Shown here: one piece after another, positions 8,625 through 15,707 of the stretch
Layout of the letters: every line of letters begins with the position of its first letter
How positions within the stretch are numbered: position 1 is the first letter of the stretch
NCBI GenBank assembly: GCA_949082785.1
Contig: CARVLU010000003.1
Coordinates: 110,385 to 174,384, forward strand
Direction: 5' to 3'
Source of the DNA: an uncultured Alphaproteobacteria bacterium
GTDB taxonomy: Bacteria > Pseudomonadota > Alphaproteobacteria > Rs-D84
DNA: 64,000 nucleotides
Position numbers and translations under genes: made by a program
The notes under the pieces: model-generated
What the model was told of the DNA's origin: nothing
What the model saw: the letters and a program-made list of their open reading frames with translations, nothing else
Databases searched by the model: none

Positions 8625-8700
8625 GGCCCCATCGTCTAGAGGCCTAGGACACCGCCCTTTCAAGGCGAGAACACCAGTTCGAATCTGGTTGGGGCTGCCA
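8625..8700 (+). tRNA. tRNA-Glu (TTC), integration target
   Basis: Cloverleaf with acceptor stem GGCCCCA paired to TGGGGCT (terminal G-U), anticodon TTC in CCTTTCAAG, the T-arm ACCAG-TTCGAAT-CTGGT and an encoded CCA. The 3' end is the left attachment repeat of the integrated element. The 3' end of the recombinase gene runs antisense through bases 8660-8700. Confidence 0.96.
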
Positions 8701-10225
8701 AGTCAGATAATCCGTCCGTTTGGGCGGATTTTTCATTGAAAATCCGCGGCATGCGCGCCGTTCGAAATCCATTTTCGGCGTCCCATTTCGGTTTTTCCAG
8801 AAACAGCATGCGGACAAGCCGCTTTTTCTGATGCAGTGTTCCGATTTTCCACAGAATTCCTGGGTTCTTAAAGAATTCGCGACCGCGTCGCATTGCCGTT
8901 CGAAATGTTTCTGTGGCAGATAGCGGTTTGTAAACACCAACACGCGATTCCAGTTCTTTTTTCTGCTGCGTCATGGCCAGTATTTGCCCTTGATACAATT
9001 CCACCAGCGCATCATTGCCAGTTGCCCCAGCATCCGCAAGCAGACCGCCCAGCGACGCAATGCGTGTATTCAACCGTTCAATGTCCGCACGTGTTTTGTG
9101 CATTTGTTCTGTTATATCTCGTTCTTTTTCACGGCACACCCTGTTTAGCACATCGGCAAACAGGTCTAATACCCTATCGTCTGTCTGTATAGCGTTCAGG
9201 CGTTCCAGCAATGCGTTTTCAACCTTTATCCGCTGTATGGATTTTTTGTTGAATGAACACGCCTTGTTATAACAGCGGTAATATGGGTGCCGTTTACCTT
9301 TATACCCCTTGGCAAAATAGCCCGTCATTGGATGCCCACATTGCGGACAGCATACTAGTCCTGCCAGTGGGAACGCGTCCGCATTATTGGTGCGGTGTGG
9401 TGCGCGTCCGTTTCTTTGCAAACGACTCTGCACCGCCTGAAACAAATCCACAGGTATCAGTTTGTCCATTTTCCATTCTTGGCGTGGGATTTCCCACTTA
9501 TCGTATGCAAATATACCTGTATAAACCTCGTTCTTTAACATGGCGTCAACCTTGGTGTCGTTTAGTTTAACACCATTAAACGCGCCTGAATTTTGCAAGA
9601 ACACTGTGACCTCGTGCTTGGTTGCAAAACGCCCGGCGGCATAGCTGACAAACGCATCATATATAACACTGGCACGCGGTTCATCACGGACAAGGATTGT
9701 GCGTTTTTCTTCATTTTCCACACGCTTTAAGCCCAATGGCGGATTAAACTGGTAATATCCCAATGTGGATAAAGCCTTCATTTTATCAACTGTTTTTTCT
9801 GACAATTCATCACTGAACAGTTGCGCGCGCAAAACGTCAAAGCCACGTGCAAAACGCCCCAGCGCATTATTTTCAGATTTTCCGCCAACCACGGTCAAAA
9901 GCTCAATGTCATATTTGATGACAATCTTTTCAAAGTCTGTATAAACGCCCATATTTCGTGCCAAACGTGACATATCGTAAAACATGACGCGGATGCGCTT
10001 GTTCTTGTGTTCGTGTTCTATATATTCTTTTATTTGCGACAGTCCTGGGCGGTCTTCGCCGCGTCCTGACACGCCGTCTTCGTAAAAGAATTTGTCTATA
10101 ACAAATCCATTATGTTTTGCATATAACAGGCATGCCTGCTTTTGCGACGTTATATTTTCGTTTTTTGCCTGTTTGTCGGATGACACACGACACAGGCATA
10201 ATGTTTCAATAGGTTTGCTTTTCAT
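8660..10225 (-). CDS. Large serine recombinase (site-specific integrase)
   Basis: A 521-residue protein when started at 10225, directly after an AAAAGGAGC ribosome site; a start at 10246 is possible but lacks a site. The N-terminal resolvase domain has the catalytic serine in CRVSSDKQ and the arginine-rich YDMSRLARNM. A recombinase domain and a zinc ribbon follow (CCPQCGHPMTG...YRCYNKAC), then a coiled-coil (about residues 345-420), the layout of phage-integrase-type serine recombinases. The last 13 or so codons lie antisense within tRNA-Glu, so the C-terminus depends on the integrated state. It should integrate and, with a partner, excise the element. Confidence 0.93.
   Translation of the reverse strand: MKSKPIETLCLCRVSSDKQAKNENITSQKQACLLYAKHNGFVIDKFFYEDGVSGRGEDRPGLSQIKEYIEHEHKNKRIRVMFYDMSRLARNMGVYTDFEKIVIKYDIELLTVVGGKSENNALGRFARGFDVLRAQLFSDELSEKTVDKMKALSTLGYYQFNPPLGLKRVENEEKRTILVRDEPRASVIYDAFVSYAAGRFATKHEVTVFLQNSGAFNGVKLNDTKVDAMLKNEVYTGIFAYDKWEIPRQEWKMDKLIPVDLFQAVQSRLQRNGRAPHRTNNADAFPLAGLVCCPQCGHPMTGYFAKGYKGKRHPYYRCYNKACSFNKKSIQRIKVENALLERLNAIQTDDRVLDLFADVLNRVCREKERDITEQMHKTRADIERLNTRIASLGGLLADAGATGNDALVELYQGQILAMTQQKKELESRVGVYKPLSATETFRTAMRRGREFFKNPGILWKIGTLHQKKRLVRMLFLEKPKWDAENGFRTARMPRIFNEKSAQTDGLSDLAAPTRFELVFSP
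8692..8701 (+). repeat. Left attachment repeat (attL core)
   Basis: GGGCTGCCAA at the tRNA-Glu 3' end is repeated exactly at 15652-15661; 12 of 13 bases match when TT-G/T is added upstream. Confidence 0.6.
8709..8733 (+). terminator. Terminator just after tRNA-Glu (element-derived)
   Basis: AATCCGTCC and GGGCGGATT arms (one G-U) around GTTT, followed by TTTT. It lies inside the element, so it substitutes for the original tRNA terminator. Confidence 0.7.
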
Positions 10226-10279
10226 TTTATAGCTCCTTTTATTCATTCCTGGACGGGGGACACCGCCCAGGTTTGTTTG

Positions 10280-10402
10280 TTATTTGTTCAACAGCATCCA
10301 TGCAAACTCTTCCATAATGGCTATCATTTCCGCCAACTGGTCGTCCGCAAAGTCTGCCGCTTTTATATATTTTCTTGCCTGGGCAACTGATAAGACCGCC
10401 AT
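10280..10402 (-). CDS. 40-aa protein upstream of the recombinase
   Basis: A short ORF with an AAAAGGTG ribosome site 7 nt before its ATG, ending 55 nt upstream of the recombinase start. The product is acidic and helical (QARKYIKAADFADDQLAEMI), with no signal peptide. I do not recognise it. Its position next to a large serine recombinase makes a directionality factor or small regulator possible, but no motif proves this. Confidence 0.55.
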   Translation of the reverse strand: MAVLSVAQARKYIKAADFADDQLAEMIAIMEEFAWMLLNK

Positions 10403-10528
10403 AGCAACACCTTTTCGGTTGCGTTTTGGCTCTGGCTTATCCAGTCACAAAAACAAGATTTATTATTTGTGCCATGGGCGGCTCCGACGTATTCGGTCAC
10501 CACCTAAGGCAGGTTAAAGTTTTTATGT

Positions 10529-11296
10529 CTATTCACTCAGCGTCTCCGTCATTGTCACGGTTTCGGACACCGCACGACCGTTTGCGTATTTTATGACGCG
10601 TTCCCCAAATTGTGGGTCGGCTCCGCCATTTGAAACAGTTGTGATGCGACGACGTCCGCGGTCAACGCTGACTCTTTTCAATGTGCCATCCAGTATTCGC
10701 GTTGCAATTTGCGCTGGCAGTTCAGAAAATTCCGCCATGTGTGACAGTTGTATCTTGTGGATAAAACTGCATTCCTGTAAAATCCGCCCAATATTCAGCA
10801 CCAAGTGCGAATATGTGGGGATTTCGGGGTCTGGCAGTAATAACGTCATATCCGCCGCACGACACAGGGTTATCCTGTTTTCGCCGTCAATCACTAAATA
10901 TGGCGCATTGTACGATGGTTGGCCGCGGTGGTATTCTTGACGACACACCAGCACCGCGAAACCAAGCACAGACACATCCTGATACATGGGCAGATTTAAT
11001 CCGTCCCGAATTTGCCGCAGGGCATTGATGGACAGCCCACGCTTTTTAAGCACGGTTAAAACGGTTGCCATGGCAATATCCAGCGCAGACCATACTTGCC
11101 CAGGTCGCGCATTCAGCAACCCCCTGTCCGCCCACTGGTTTAATATGCGCCGGCATTTATCATCCATGCCTGGGTTTAATTCCTGGGTTGGCGTATTCAG
11201 TTCGCGCATTGTGTGGGTCATAACGCCATTCGCAAATGAGTCAAACTGTTCATGTGTTTCAGCGCTGATGCGGTCAATATTAATATAATTTCCCAT
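10529..11296 (-). CDS. MerR-like DNA-binding regulator of the element
   Basis: A 255-residue protein with an AAAAGGAG ribosome site. Residues about 48-100 (RRILNQWADRGLLNARPGQ-VWSALDIAMATVLTVLKKRGLSINALRQIRDGL) read like a MerR winged helix: a W-x-xxGLL turn, an alanine-aspartate helix, then xGxSxxxIR. The C-terminal part is unfamiliar and contains GRRRITTV. It is transcribed toward the 40-aa ORF and the recombinase. I infer a regulator or excision factor of the element. The iterated GAATCGT-type motifs lie immediately upstream. Confidence 0.6.
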   Translation of the reverse strand: MGNYINIDRISAETHEQFDSFANGVMTHTMRELNTPTQELNPGMDDKCRRILNQWADRGLLNARPGQVWSALDIAMATVLTVLKKRGLSINALRQIRDGLNLPMYQDVSVLGFAVLVCRQEYHRGQPSYNAPYLVIDGENRITLCRAADMTLLLPDPEIPTYSHLVLNIGRILQECSFIHKIQLSHMAEFSELPAQIATRILDGTLKRVSVDRGRRRITTVSNGGADPQFGERVIKYANGRAVSETVTMTETLSE

Positions 11297-11378
11297 TTTT
11301 TACTCCTTTTAGGTTATGGGGAATTAGCAACACTTGCCCAACCGACGTTATTGTTGGTCAGGATTGTTGCTCGACTAT

Positions 11379-11735
11379 GAATCGTGAGTCAAGTCGTCAT
11401 TGACATTTGTCAGGACGACAAGTCACGAAAAATAGTCAAAAAAAGCCCCGCATGGGGGCTTGTCATAATTTGTTGGGGGAAATTTGTCAGGAAAAATGAA
11501 TCGTAAAATTTGCATAAAAAACACCGCAGTCGCGGCAGTTATAAATCTGAATCGCAAAACCCGAATCATAAACTTAAAACAAACAAGATAGAATACGCCT
11601 TCTAAGCGATATAAATTTGTTTATGACCCTAGCGATATGAACTTATTATAACATAATTAAAATAAAAATGTGAAAAATTTTCTACACCGCAGGAAACCAA
11701 CAAAAAATTGCAAAAAACAATAAAAGAAACGATTC
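11379..11735. repeat. Iterated GAATCGT-type motifs upstream of the regulator
   Basis: Near-copies of GAATC(G/A)(T/C)(A/G)AA occur at 11379 (GAATCGTGAG), 11498 (GAATCGTAAA), 11549 (GAATCGCAAA) and 11563 (GAATCATAAA). The inverse ACGATTC is at 11729 within ACGATTCGATATCGT. They lie in an AT-rich, gene-free stretch. They could be regulator operators or replication-type iterons. Confidence 0.4.
11438..11461 (-). terminator. Minus-strand terminator in the element intergenic region
   Basis: AAGCCCC and GGGGCTT arms with an A-run on the plus strand, i.e. a T-run for minus-strand transcripts. No annotated minus-strand gene lies upstream of it, which hints at an unseen minus-strand transcript from 11462-11760. 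Confidence 0.5.
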
Positions 11736-11771
11736 GATATCGTATATCATTTATGATCTTTTATAAACCCC

Positions 11772-11800
11772 TTGCGACGGACTTTTGTCCGTGATAAAAT
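11772..11800 (+). promoter_or_regulatory. Promoter of the structured RNA and lipoprotein operon
   Basis: TTGCGA and TAAAAT with a 17-nt spacer. The spacer contains the small inverted repeat ACGGAC-TTTT-GTCCGT, which could be an operator. Confidence 0.65.
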
Positions 11801-11806
11801 ATTATG

Positions 11807-12036
11807 TGAATCCAATGGGAATTGGACTCGGGGCTGTCGTAAGCCCACAGAAAAGCGGCGTGTAATATCGCTGTATCCGCCAATAGGGACGCGGAAAGCG
11901 TCTTTTATTGTATTCCCCACCAGTCCTGGTCGGGGAGCCGTCAGTATATAAAACAGGGTTTCCCGAAAACTGGCGGAATCATGCTTTTCTGTGATTTACG
12001 AACTCCCCGACCGTCAATTCTATTGGCGGTTGTGTT
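11807..12036 (+). ncRNA. Highly structured RNA of unknown class upstream of the LPP20-like gene
   Basis: I see, in order: hairpin TCCAAT-GGGA-ATTGGA (11811-11826); GGGCT/AGCCC (11831-11846); a 10-bp long-range stem ACAGAAAAGC (11847-11856) with GCTTTTCTGT (11983-11992). Within that stem are GACGC/GCGTC (11888-11902), CCCCACCAG/CTGGT-GGGG (11915-11935) and CCGTCAGT/ACTGGCGG (11938-11976) enclosing GGG-TTT-CCC. TCGGGG (11828) can also pair with CCCCGA (12005). The final hairpin ACCGTCAAT/ATTGGCGGT (12010-12030) is followed by TGTGTTTTT, as in a terminator. Such density of nested pairing without an ORF implies a folded RNA, either stand-alone or a leader of the gene at 12059. I do not recognise the class. 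Confidence 0.65.
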
Positions 12037-12058
12037 TTTATAACAGGGAGTTTAAATA

Positions 12059-12655
12059 ATGAAAAAATCAGTTTTAATGTTGGCAACAGTTGCCACGCTT
12101 AGTGCATGCGGTGGCGGTATGGGCGACAAAGTTATATCGCGCAGTGATGACCGCGGTTCACGTCCGTCATGGGCAAAAGAGGAAAAGCCATTGACCCGCA
12201 AGGGTTCCGACCTGTATTTCCTGGGTCAGGCGCGTATTCCTGCTGAAAAAGCCAATATTTCCATGGGATACAGAATTGCGGAAAATAATGCAAAAAATTC
12301 TATTGCGGGCGCAATAAACCAAAACCTGACCTATATGTTCCAAAATGCCGAGGAAGGAACCACATATGACGCAACCCAAGTGCAGTTTGTTAGCACAGAA
12401 TCCGCAAAAGCCCTGATGTCCAAAGCAATCCCCAGCGACCGTTATTGGGAAAAGGTAATCAGCACGGTCAGTGCGGACGGCGACAAAGAAATGTTCTATT
12501 CAGTTTTTACCCGCATAAAGATAAGCGAAGCGGATATGAAAAAGGCGATTGACCGCACATTAAATGGGCATAAGGGTATATCCGAAGATCTGAAAAAGAA
12601 AGCCGCCCAGCAATGGGATTTAATGGTTGCAGAGCAGTATGAAATAACCGAATAA
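12059..12655 (+). CDS. LPP20-like lipoprotein
   Basis: A 198-residue lipoprotein with the lipobox LSAC (Cys 17). Residues 36-90 (PSWAKEEKPLTRKGSDLYFLGQAR...AENNAKNSIAGAINQ) match the LPP20/FlgP pattern: PxW, a G-x-G/GxA strand, then an alanine-rich helix of NAxxxIAxxI type. The mature part is about 180 residues with an amphipathic C-terminus. These lipoproteins are outer-membrane associated; the role in this element is unknown. It is followed at 13 nt by the PEGA/barrel gene, which carries a related N-terminal pattern, so the two likely act together at the envelope. Confidence 0.68.
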   Translation: MKKSVLMLATVATLSACGGGMGDKVISRSDDRGSRPSWAKEEKPLTRKGSDLYFLGQARIPAEKANISMGYRIAENNAKNSIAGAINQNLTYMFQNAEEGTTYDATQVQFVSTESAKALMSKAIPSDRYWEKVISTVSADGDKEMFYSVFTRIKISEADMKKAIDRTLNGHKGISEDLKKKAAQQWDLMVAEQYEITE

Positions 12656-12668
12656 GGAATGTTATAGT

Positions 12669-14423
12669 ATGAAAAGTTTTGCCGTTTTTTGTCTGGGCGT
12701 TTTAACTTCATATAGTGCGATTGCCGCGGGATGTGATTGGGCAACCGAAACGCCGCCCGACGACGCTAAGTACAAGTATTTTGTGGCTAAGTCCTATTCA
12801 GACACCAGTGCAGCGGATGCCGCCAATAAAGCGGAGCGTGATATAGACGCACAATTGGGACGCATGTTTGGCGTTTCCTTGGATGTTCAATCGGCATTTT
12901 ATGCCGATGAAAGTACCAGCGCAGGCACAACACGCTCTTATGAGCGTTCCATTGGCACAATAGCACTGAAAGGTCTGGAACGTCAAAGAAGCAACGCGGC
13001 AAAAGAATCTGGCGGCTGGGTTGGTTGTGTACAATATCGGTATTCACAAAAAGAATATCAGCGCGAAAAAGAACGATTGGCAAAACTGCCAGCCACCACC
13101 ACACACAGCATCAGCCCATTTACAGAAGTTGCAGGTGATACAACATGCAAAGGCGCGCCTGTGGAAATAAGAACAGTCCCAGAAAACGCATTTGTGACGC
13201 TGGACAATGGCAAATACCAAGGCATGACCCCAATAAAATTCGGCAATGTCTGCAATGGTAAACACAGCATTGAAATAACCAAGGACAATTATAAGCCTGT
13301 TCAAGAACAACTGATTGTCCCTGCAACAGGTACAATAAATAAAACCCTGAAACGTGACAGCAAGCAAATAACGGTTCGCACCAGCCTAGGGAATTCCAAA
13401 ATAACTATTAACGGAGTTGACAGGGGAAAAGAACCAGTTAAGTTTAATGCACCGCTGGGCATTGAGCAAACTATCACTGCCACAAATGCAGAGGCTGTCA
13501 AAATCAGTCGCTCTCGTACATTTTCCAAGGATTCTGACAGTGAATATATAATAGGCATGGAAAAGTTGCCAGGTCGTTTGGACTTCTCTGCTTTTAAGGT
13601 TCGCAACCCAGATGTTCGCATAACCGTTGACGGCAAAGAAATAAAAGGCAATACAACAGGTGAATTATCGCCAGACAAGTCTCATAAGTTGAATTTTTCA
13701 AAAAAGGGTTTTTATGAAATAAATAAAAGCCTCAGTATTAGTGGTGGCGACACAACATATTATCCCAGCAACGAACTGCGTTTTTCAAAAGAACCAATTG
13801 CGACGACAGGTGGTCTGGTCGGTCTCGGATTAAGTGCAGGTAGTGATACATTTGGACTTAATGTCGACTTTGGTGCAGATTACAAAACAAAGTACTTTTA
13901 TACAGGTATCGGCGCTCAGATAAACTATATGTGGTTGTCAGATGCAAAAATGACCTTTGATTATAATTTTCGTAATTATTCTGTACCTCATACAGCAGAT
14001 ATAGGGTTGTCTTATTGGGAAATATTATATTTTAATTTAGGTTTTAATATTGGACGCAGGTTATCGCTTTTCGGTATCGGAACAGCGGGCGCATTAAGTA
14101 TAAGCGCTGAAAATAGCACAACAACCGCAAGTTTGAATGTGGGAGCAAAATTAAAACCTATGTTCAGATATGGGGTCGGAATTCAATATTCTGCACCGTC
14201 CGATAAAGACAAAGAATGGGGAGTTCGTTTTTCTTATTTAACAGGCAAAACACATTTGTCGCCGTCAGATATAGGGTTTAGCCATATAAACAACTATGAC
14301 ACCAGTGATATCAACATAAGCAACGGGGCTTTTGACAGTTATCCTGAACAAATAAACAGTTTTAATATCACATTCTTTGTGCGTGGATTTTCTGCAACGG
14401 GAGGCAAACATGCCGACAATTGA
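12669..14423 (+). CDS. Exported PEGA-repeat protein with C-terminal beta-barrel-like domain
   Basis: A 584-residue protein with a signal peptide (cleaved near IAA-G, about residue 20). Residues about 35-140 resemble the LPP20-like neighbour (YFVAKSYSDTSAADAANKAERDI). PEGA-type repeats follow: VEIRTVPENAFVTLDNGKYQGMTPIKF, then KQITVRTSLGNSKITINGVDRG and LDFSAFKVRNPDVRITVDGKEI. The last 190 residues alternate aromatic and glycine positions, as in an outer-membrane barrel (YFYTGIGAQINYMWL...). PEGA domains bind surface layers or complexes. The predicted place is the outer membrane; function is unknown. Confidence 0.65.
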   Translation: MKSFAVFCLGVLTSYSAIAAGCDWATETPPDDAKYKYFVAKSYSDTSAADAANKAERDIDAQLGRMFGVSLDVQSAFYADESTSAGTTRSYERSIGTIALKGLERQRSNAAKESGGWVGCVQYRYSQKEYQREKERLAKLPATTTHSISPFTEVAGDTTCKGAPVEIRTVPENAFVTLDNGKYQGMTPIKFGNVCNGKHSIEITKDNYKPVQEQLIVPATGTINKTLKRDSKQITVRTSLGNSKITINGVDRGKEPVKFNAPLGIEQTITATNAEAVKISRSRTFSKDSDSEYIIGMEKLPGRLDFSAFKVRNPDVRITVDGKEIKGNTTGELSPDKSHKLNFSKKGFYEINKSLSISGGDTTYYPSNELRFSKEPIATTGGLVGLGLSAGSDTFGLNVDFGADYKTKYFYTGIGAQINYMWLSDAKMTFDYNFRNYSVPHTADIGLSYWEILYFNLGFNIGRRLSLFGIGTAGALSISAENSTTTASLNVGAKLKPMFRYGVGIQYSAPSDKDKEWGVRFSYLTGKTHLSPSDIGFSHINNYDTSDINISNGAFDSYPEQINSFNITFFVRGFSATGGKHADN

Positions 14424-14880
14424 ACTGTTAAAAGCCCTGTTGTTTGAATCTGTGGCAAAATTATATGCCAACGATTATTACTTGATTGCGCGTGGTGGTA
14501 TGGAAACTGCGTGCCAGACCAGGGTCATGTATTATATGCAGGATATGCTTTATAATGCCCCCAGGTTCGATATTTGGCGACAATATAATCTGGATTGCGA
14601 ATATAACAAAAACATGCATGGTGTAAAAGAGTTGCCGTGTTCAAACAGATATGCTCAAATTGATCTTGTGCTGCATATTCGCAATACCGACGCCAATAAC
14701 CTATTAGTGGTAGAATTTAAACTCTCTGGTAATGACAATAGCCATGACATTGAAAAATTAAAGAATTTAACAGACAGCAACCAACAACATCGATATCTTT
14801 TGGGTGCGGCCGTAGAACTTGCGTCACAACAAGCGATGTACACTTTTATTCAAAATGCCGAAATATCGGATAACAACTAA
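14410..14880 (+). CDS. PD-(D/E)XK-like nuclease-fold protein
   Basis: A 156-residue cytosolic protein started at 14410 after a GGGAGG ribosome site; it overlaps the end of the barrel gene by 14 nt. The segment YAQIDLVLHIRN followed by LLVVEFKLSGND has the D...ExK spacing of restriction-endonuclease-fold enzymes. A helix with a conserved glutamate region lies upstream (FESVAKLYANDYYLIARGG). The length suits a stand-alone nuclease or a component of a defence system. It has no partner methylase nearby. Activity is inferred only from the motif. Confidence 0.55.
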   Translation: MPTIELLKALLFESVAKLYANDYYLIARGGMETACQTRVMYYMQDMLYNAPRFDIWRQYNLDCEYNKNMHGVKELPCSNRYAQIDLVLHIRNTDANNLLVVEFKLSGNDNSHDIEKLKNLTDSNQQHRYLLGAAVELASQQAMYTFIQNAEISDNN

Positions 14881-14892
14881 CAAGGACAAACA

Positions 14893-15099
14893 ATGGAACC
14901 ACAAGAAAGCAAAGAACCAAAATCCATGGCGGAAACATTAGCGACAACTAATAAATTACTTACTGCGATTGTTGTAATGCTGGCAATCGGGCTGGTGTTT
15001 GACCTGCTTATATATTCCAGCGTTATAAATTTGCCACTATATGTTTATGACGGATTTAATGCAATTTACAAAACCATAACACAAATGCGCGTATATTAA
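14893..15099 (+). CDS. Small single-pass membrane protein (68 aa)
   Basis: An AAGGACAA ribosome site precedes the ATG, 12 nt after the nuclease-fold gene. One hydrophobic helix spans about residues 22-45 (LLTAIVVMLAIGLVFDLLIY) after a charged N-terminus. I do not recognise it. It is the last gene of the element's cargo operon. A holin-like, toxin or anchoring role is possible, but nothing in the sequence decides this. Confidence 0.6.
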   Translation: MEPQESKEPKSMAETLATTNKLLTAIVVMLAIGLVFDLLIYSSVINLPLYVYDGFNAIYKTITQMRVY

Positions 15100-15490
15100 A
15101 CAGACGTGCGACATAATGCGACAAATGGACGACGTCGGGCGTTAGTATTTTTTATGGGTGCTGATGCTATAAAATGCGCTTTCGTGTGACGTCGGGCATG
15201 ACAAGCGACGTGTCGGGCTGTTTATTGTCAACCAACTTACACATCCATCCATATAGCCCATACCCTCCCATACCTTATTTATGAGTACGATAACAGGTTA
15301 AAACACCTGCTTATATTCCTATCACCCCCAACCACCCCATAGGTGTCACATTGAAATGAGGCCACAATAGAAAAAGAATGCTTTTTCACAGAACGCCTGT
15401 TGGTTATTCCTTGCATGCGCGCAACGCTGTGCTATACTGTATACATACCTGTGACTTGCTGTGTCGTGATGCTTGTATTCCCCCTGTATG
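15100..15490. other. Gene-free right end of the element
   Basis: I see no ORF with a ribosome site. The stretch holds the direct repeat GACGTCGGGC at 15131-15140 and 15188-15197, with a variant GACGTGTCGGGC at about 15207. An AT-rich segment with short CCCATA-type repeats lies near 15250-15345. Confidence 0.5.
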
Positions 15491-15625
15491 TTATTCCGTT
15501 AGAGTATGGTTAGGGATATAGAATGCAGACATATTCGCGGCTTTTGCGGATTCGGCATAATCACCAGCGCAAAGGGCAATGTCTGCATCGGTCAAGGTTT
15601 CTGCGATGTTTATAATTTCAGCCAT
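15491..15625 (-). CDS. Possible 44-aa ORF next to attR
   Basis: An open frame beginning with an ATG (MAEIINIAETLTDADIALCAG) without a good ribosome site. A TTG about 40 nt upstream is also in frame, just after a stop. It ends before the repeat region and points into the element. The helix-rich acidic composition recalls the 40-aa protein at the other end of the element, but I cannot show homology. Confidence 0.25.
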   Translation of the reverse strand: MAEIINIAETLTDADIALCAGDYAESAKAANMSAFYIPNHTLTE

Positions 15626-15651
15626 TATTTCGTTCGCATTTAATTCGATTT

Positions 15652-15661
15652 GGGCTGCCAA
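15652..15661 (+). repeat. Right attachment repeat (attR core)
   Basis: An exact copy of the tRNA-Glu 3' terminal GGGCTGCCAA. The palindromic terminator follows at once. Confidence 0.6.
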
Positions 15662-15694
15662 AAATCAAAACCACCGTTTGGTGGTTTTGATTTT
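15661..15694. terminator. Bidirectional terminator, probable original tRNA-Glu terminator
   Basis: Perfect 15-bp arms (AAAATCAAAACCACC and its complement) around GTTT. It serves the Tlde1-type gene from the right. Before element insertion it would have served tRNA-Glu from the left. Confidence 0.9.
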
Positions 15695-15707
15695 GTTGGG
15701 CGCCGAT

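Larger units (their letters stand above)
8692..15661. mobile_element. Integrative element in tRNA-Glu, about 7 kb
   Basis: The element starts at the tRNA-Glu 3' end and encodes a large serine recombinase reading toward the tRNA. It is visibly AT-richer than its flanks. A copy of the tRNA 3' end (GGGCTGCCAA) lies at 15652-15661, immediately followed by a strong terminator that plausibly belonged to the original tRNA locus. Cargo: a 40-aa protein, a MerR-like regulator, a structured RNA, an LPP20-like lipoprotein, a PEGA/barrel protein, a nuclease-fold protein and a small membrane protein. No conjugation or phage structural genes are seen. The right boundary is inferred from the repeat only. 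Confidence 0.65.

Noticed and set aside
15131..15215. GACGTCGGGC repeats as a recombination or origin site
   Set aside because: Only two exact copies and one variant, irregularly spaced; recorded but too weak for a functional claim.
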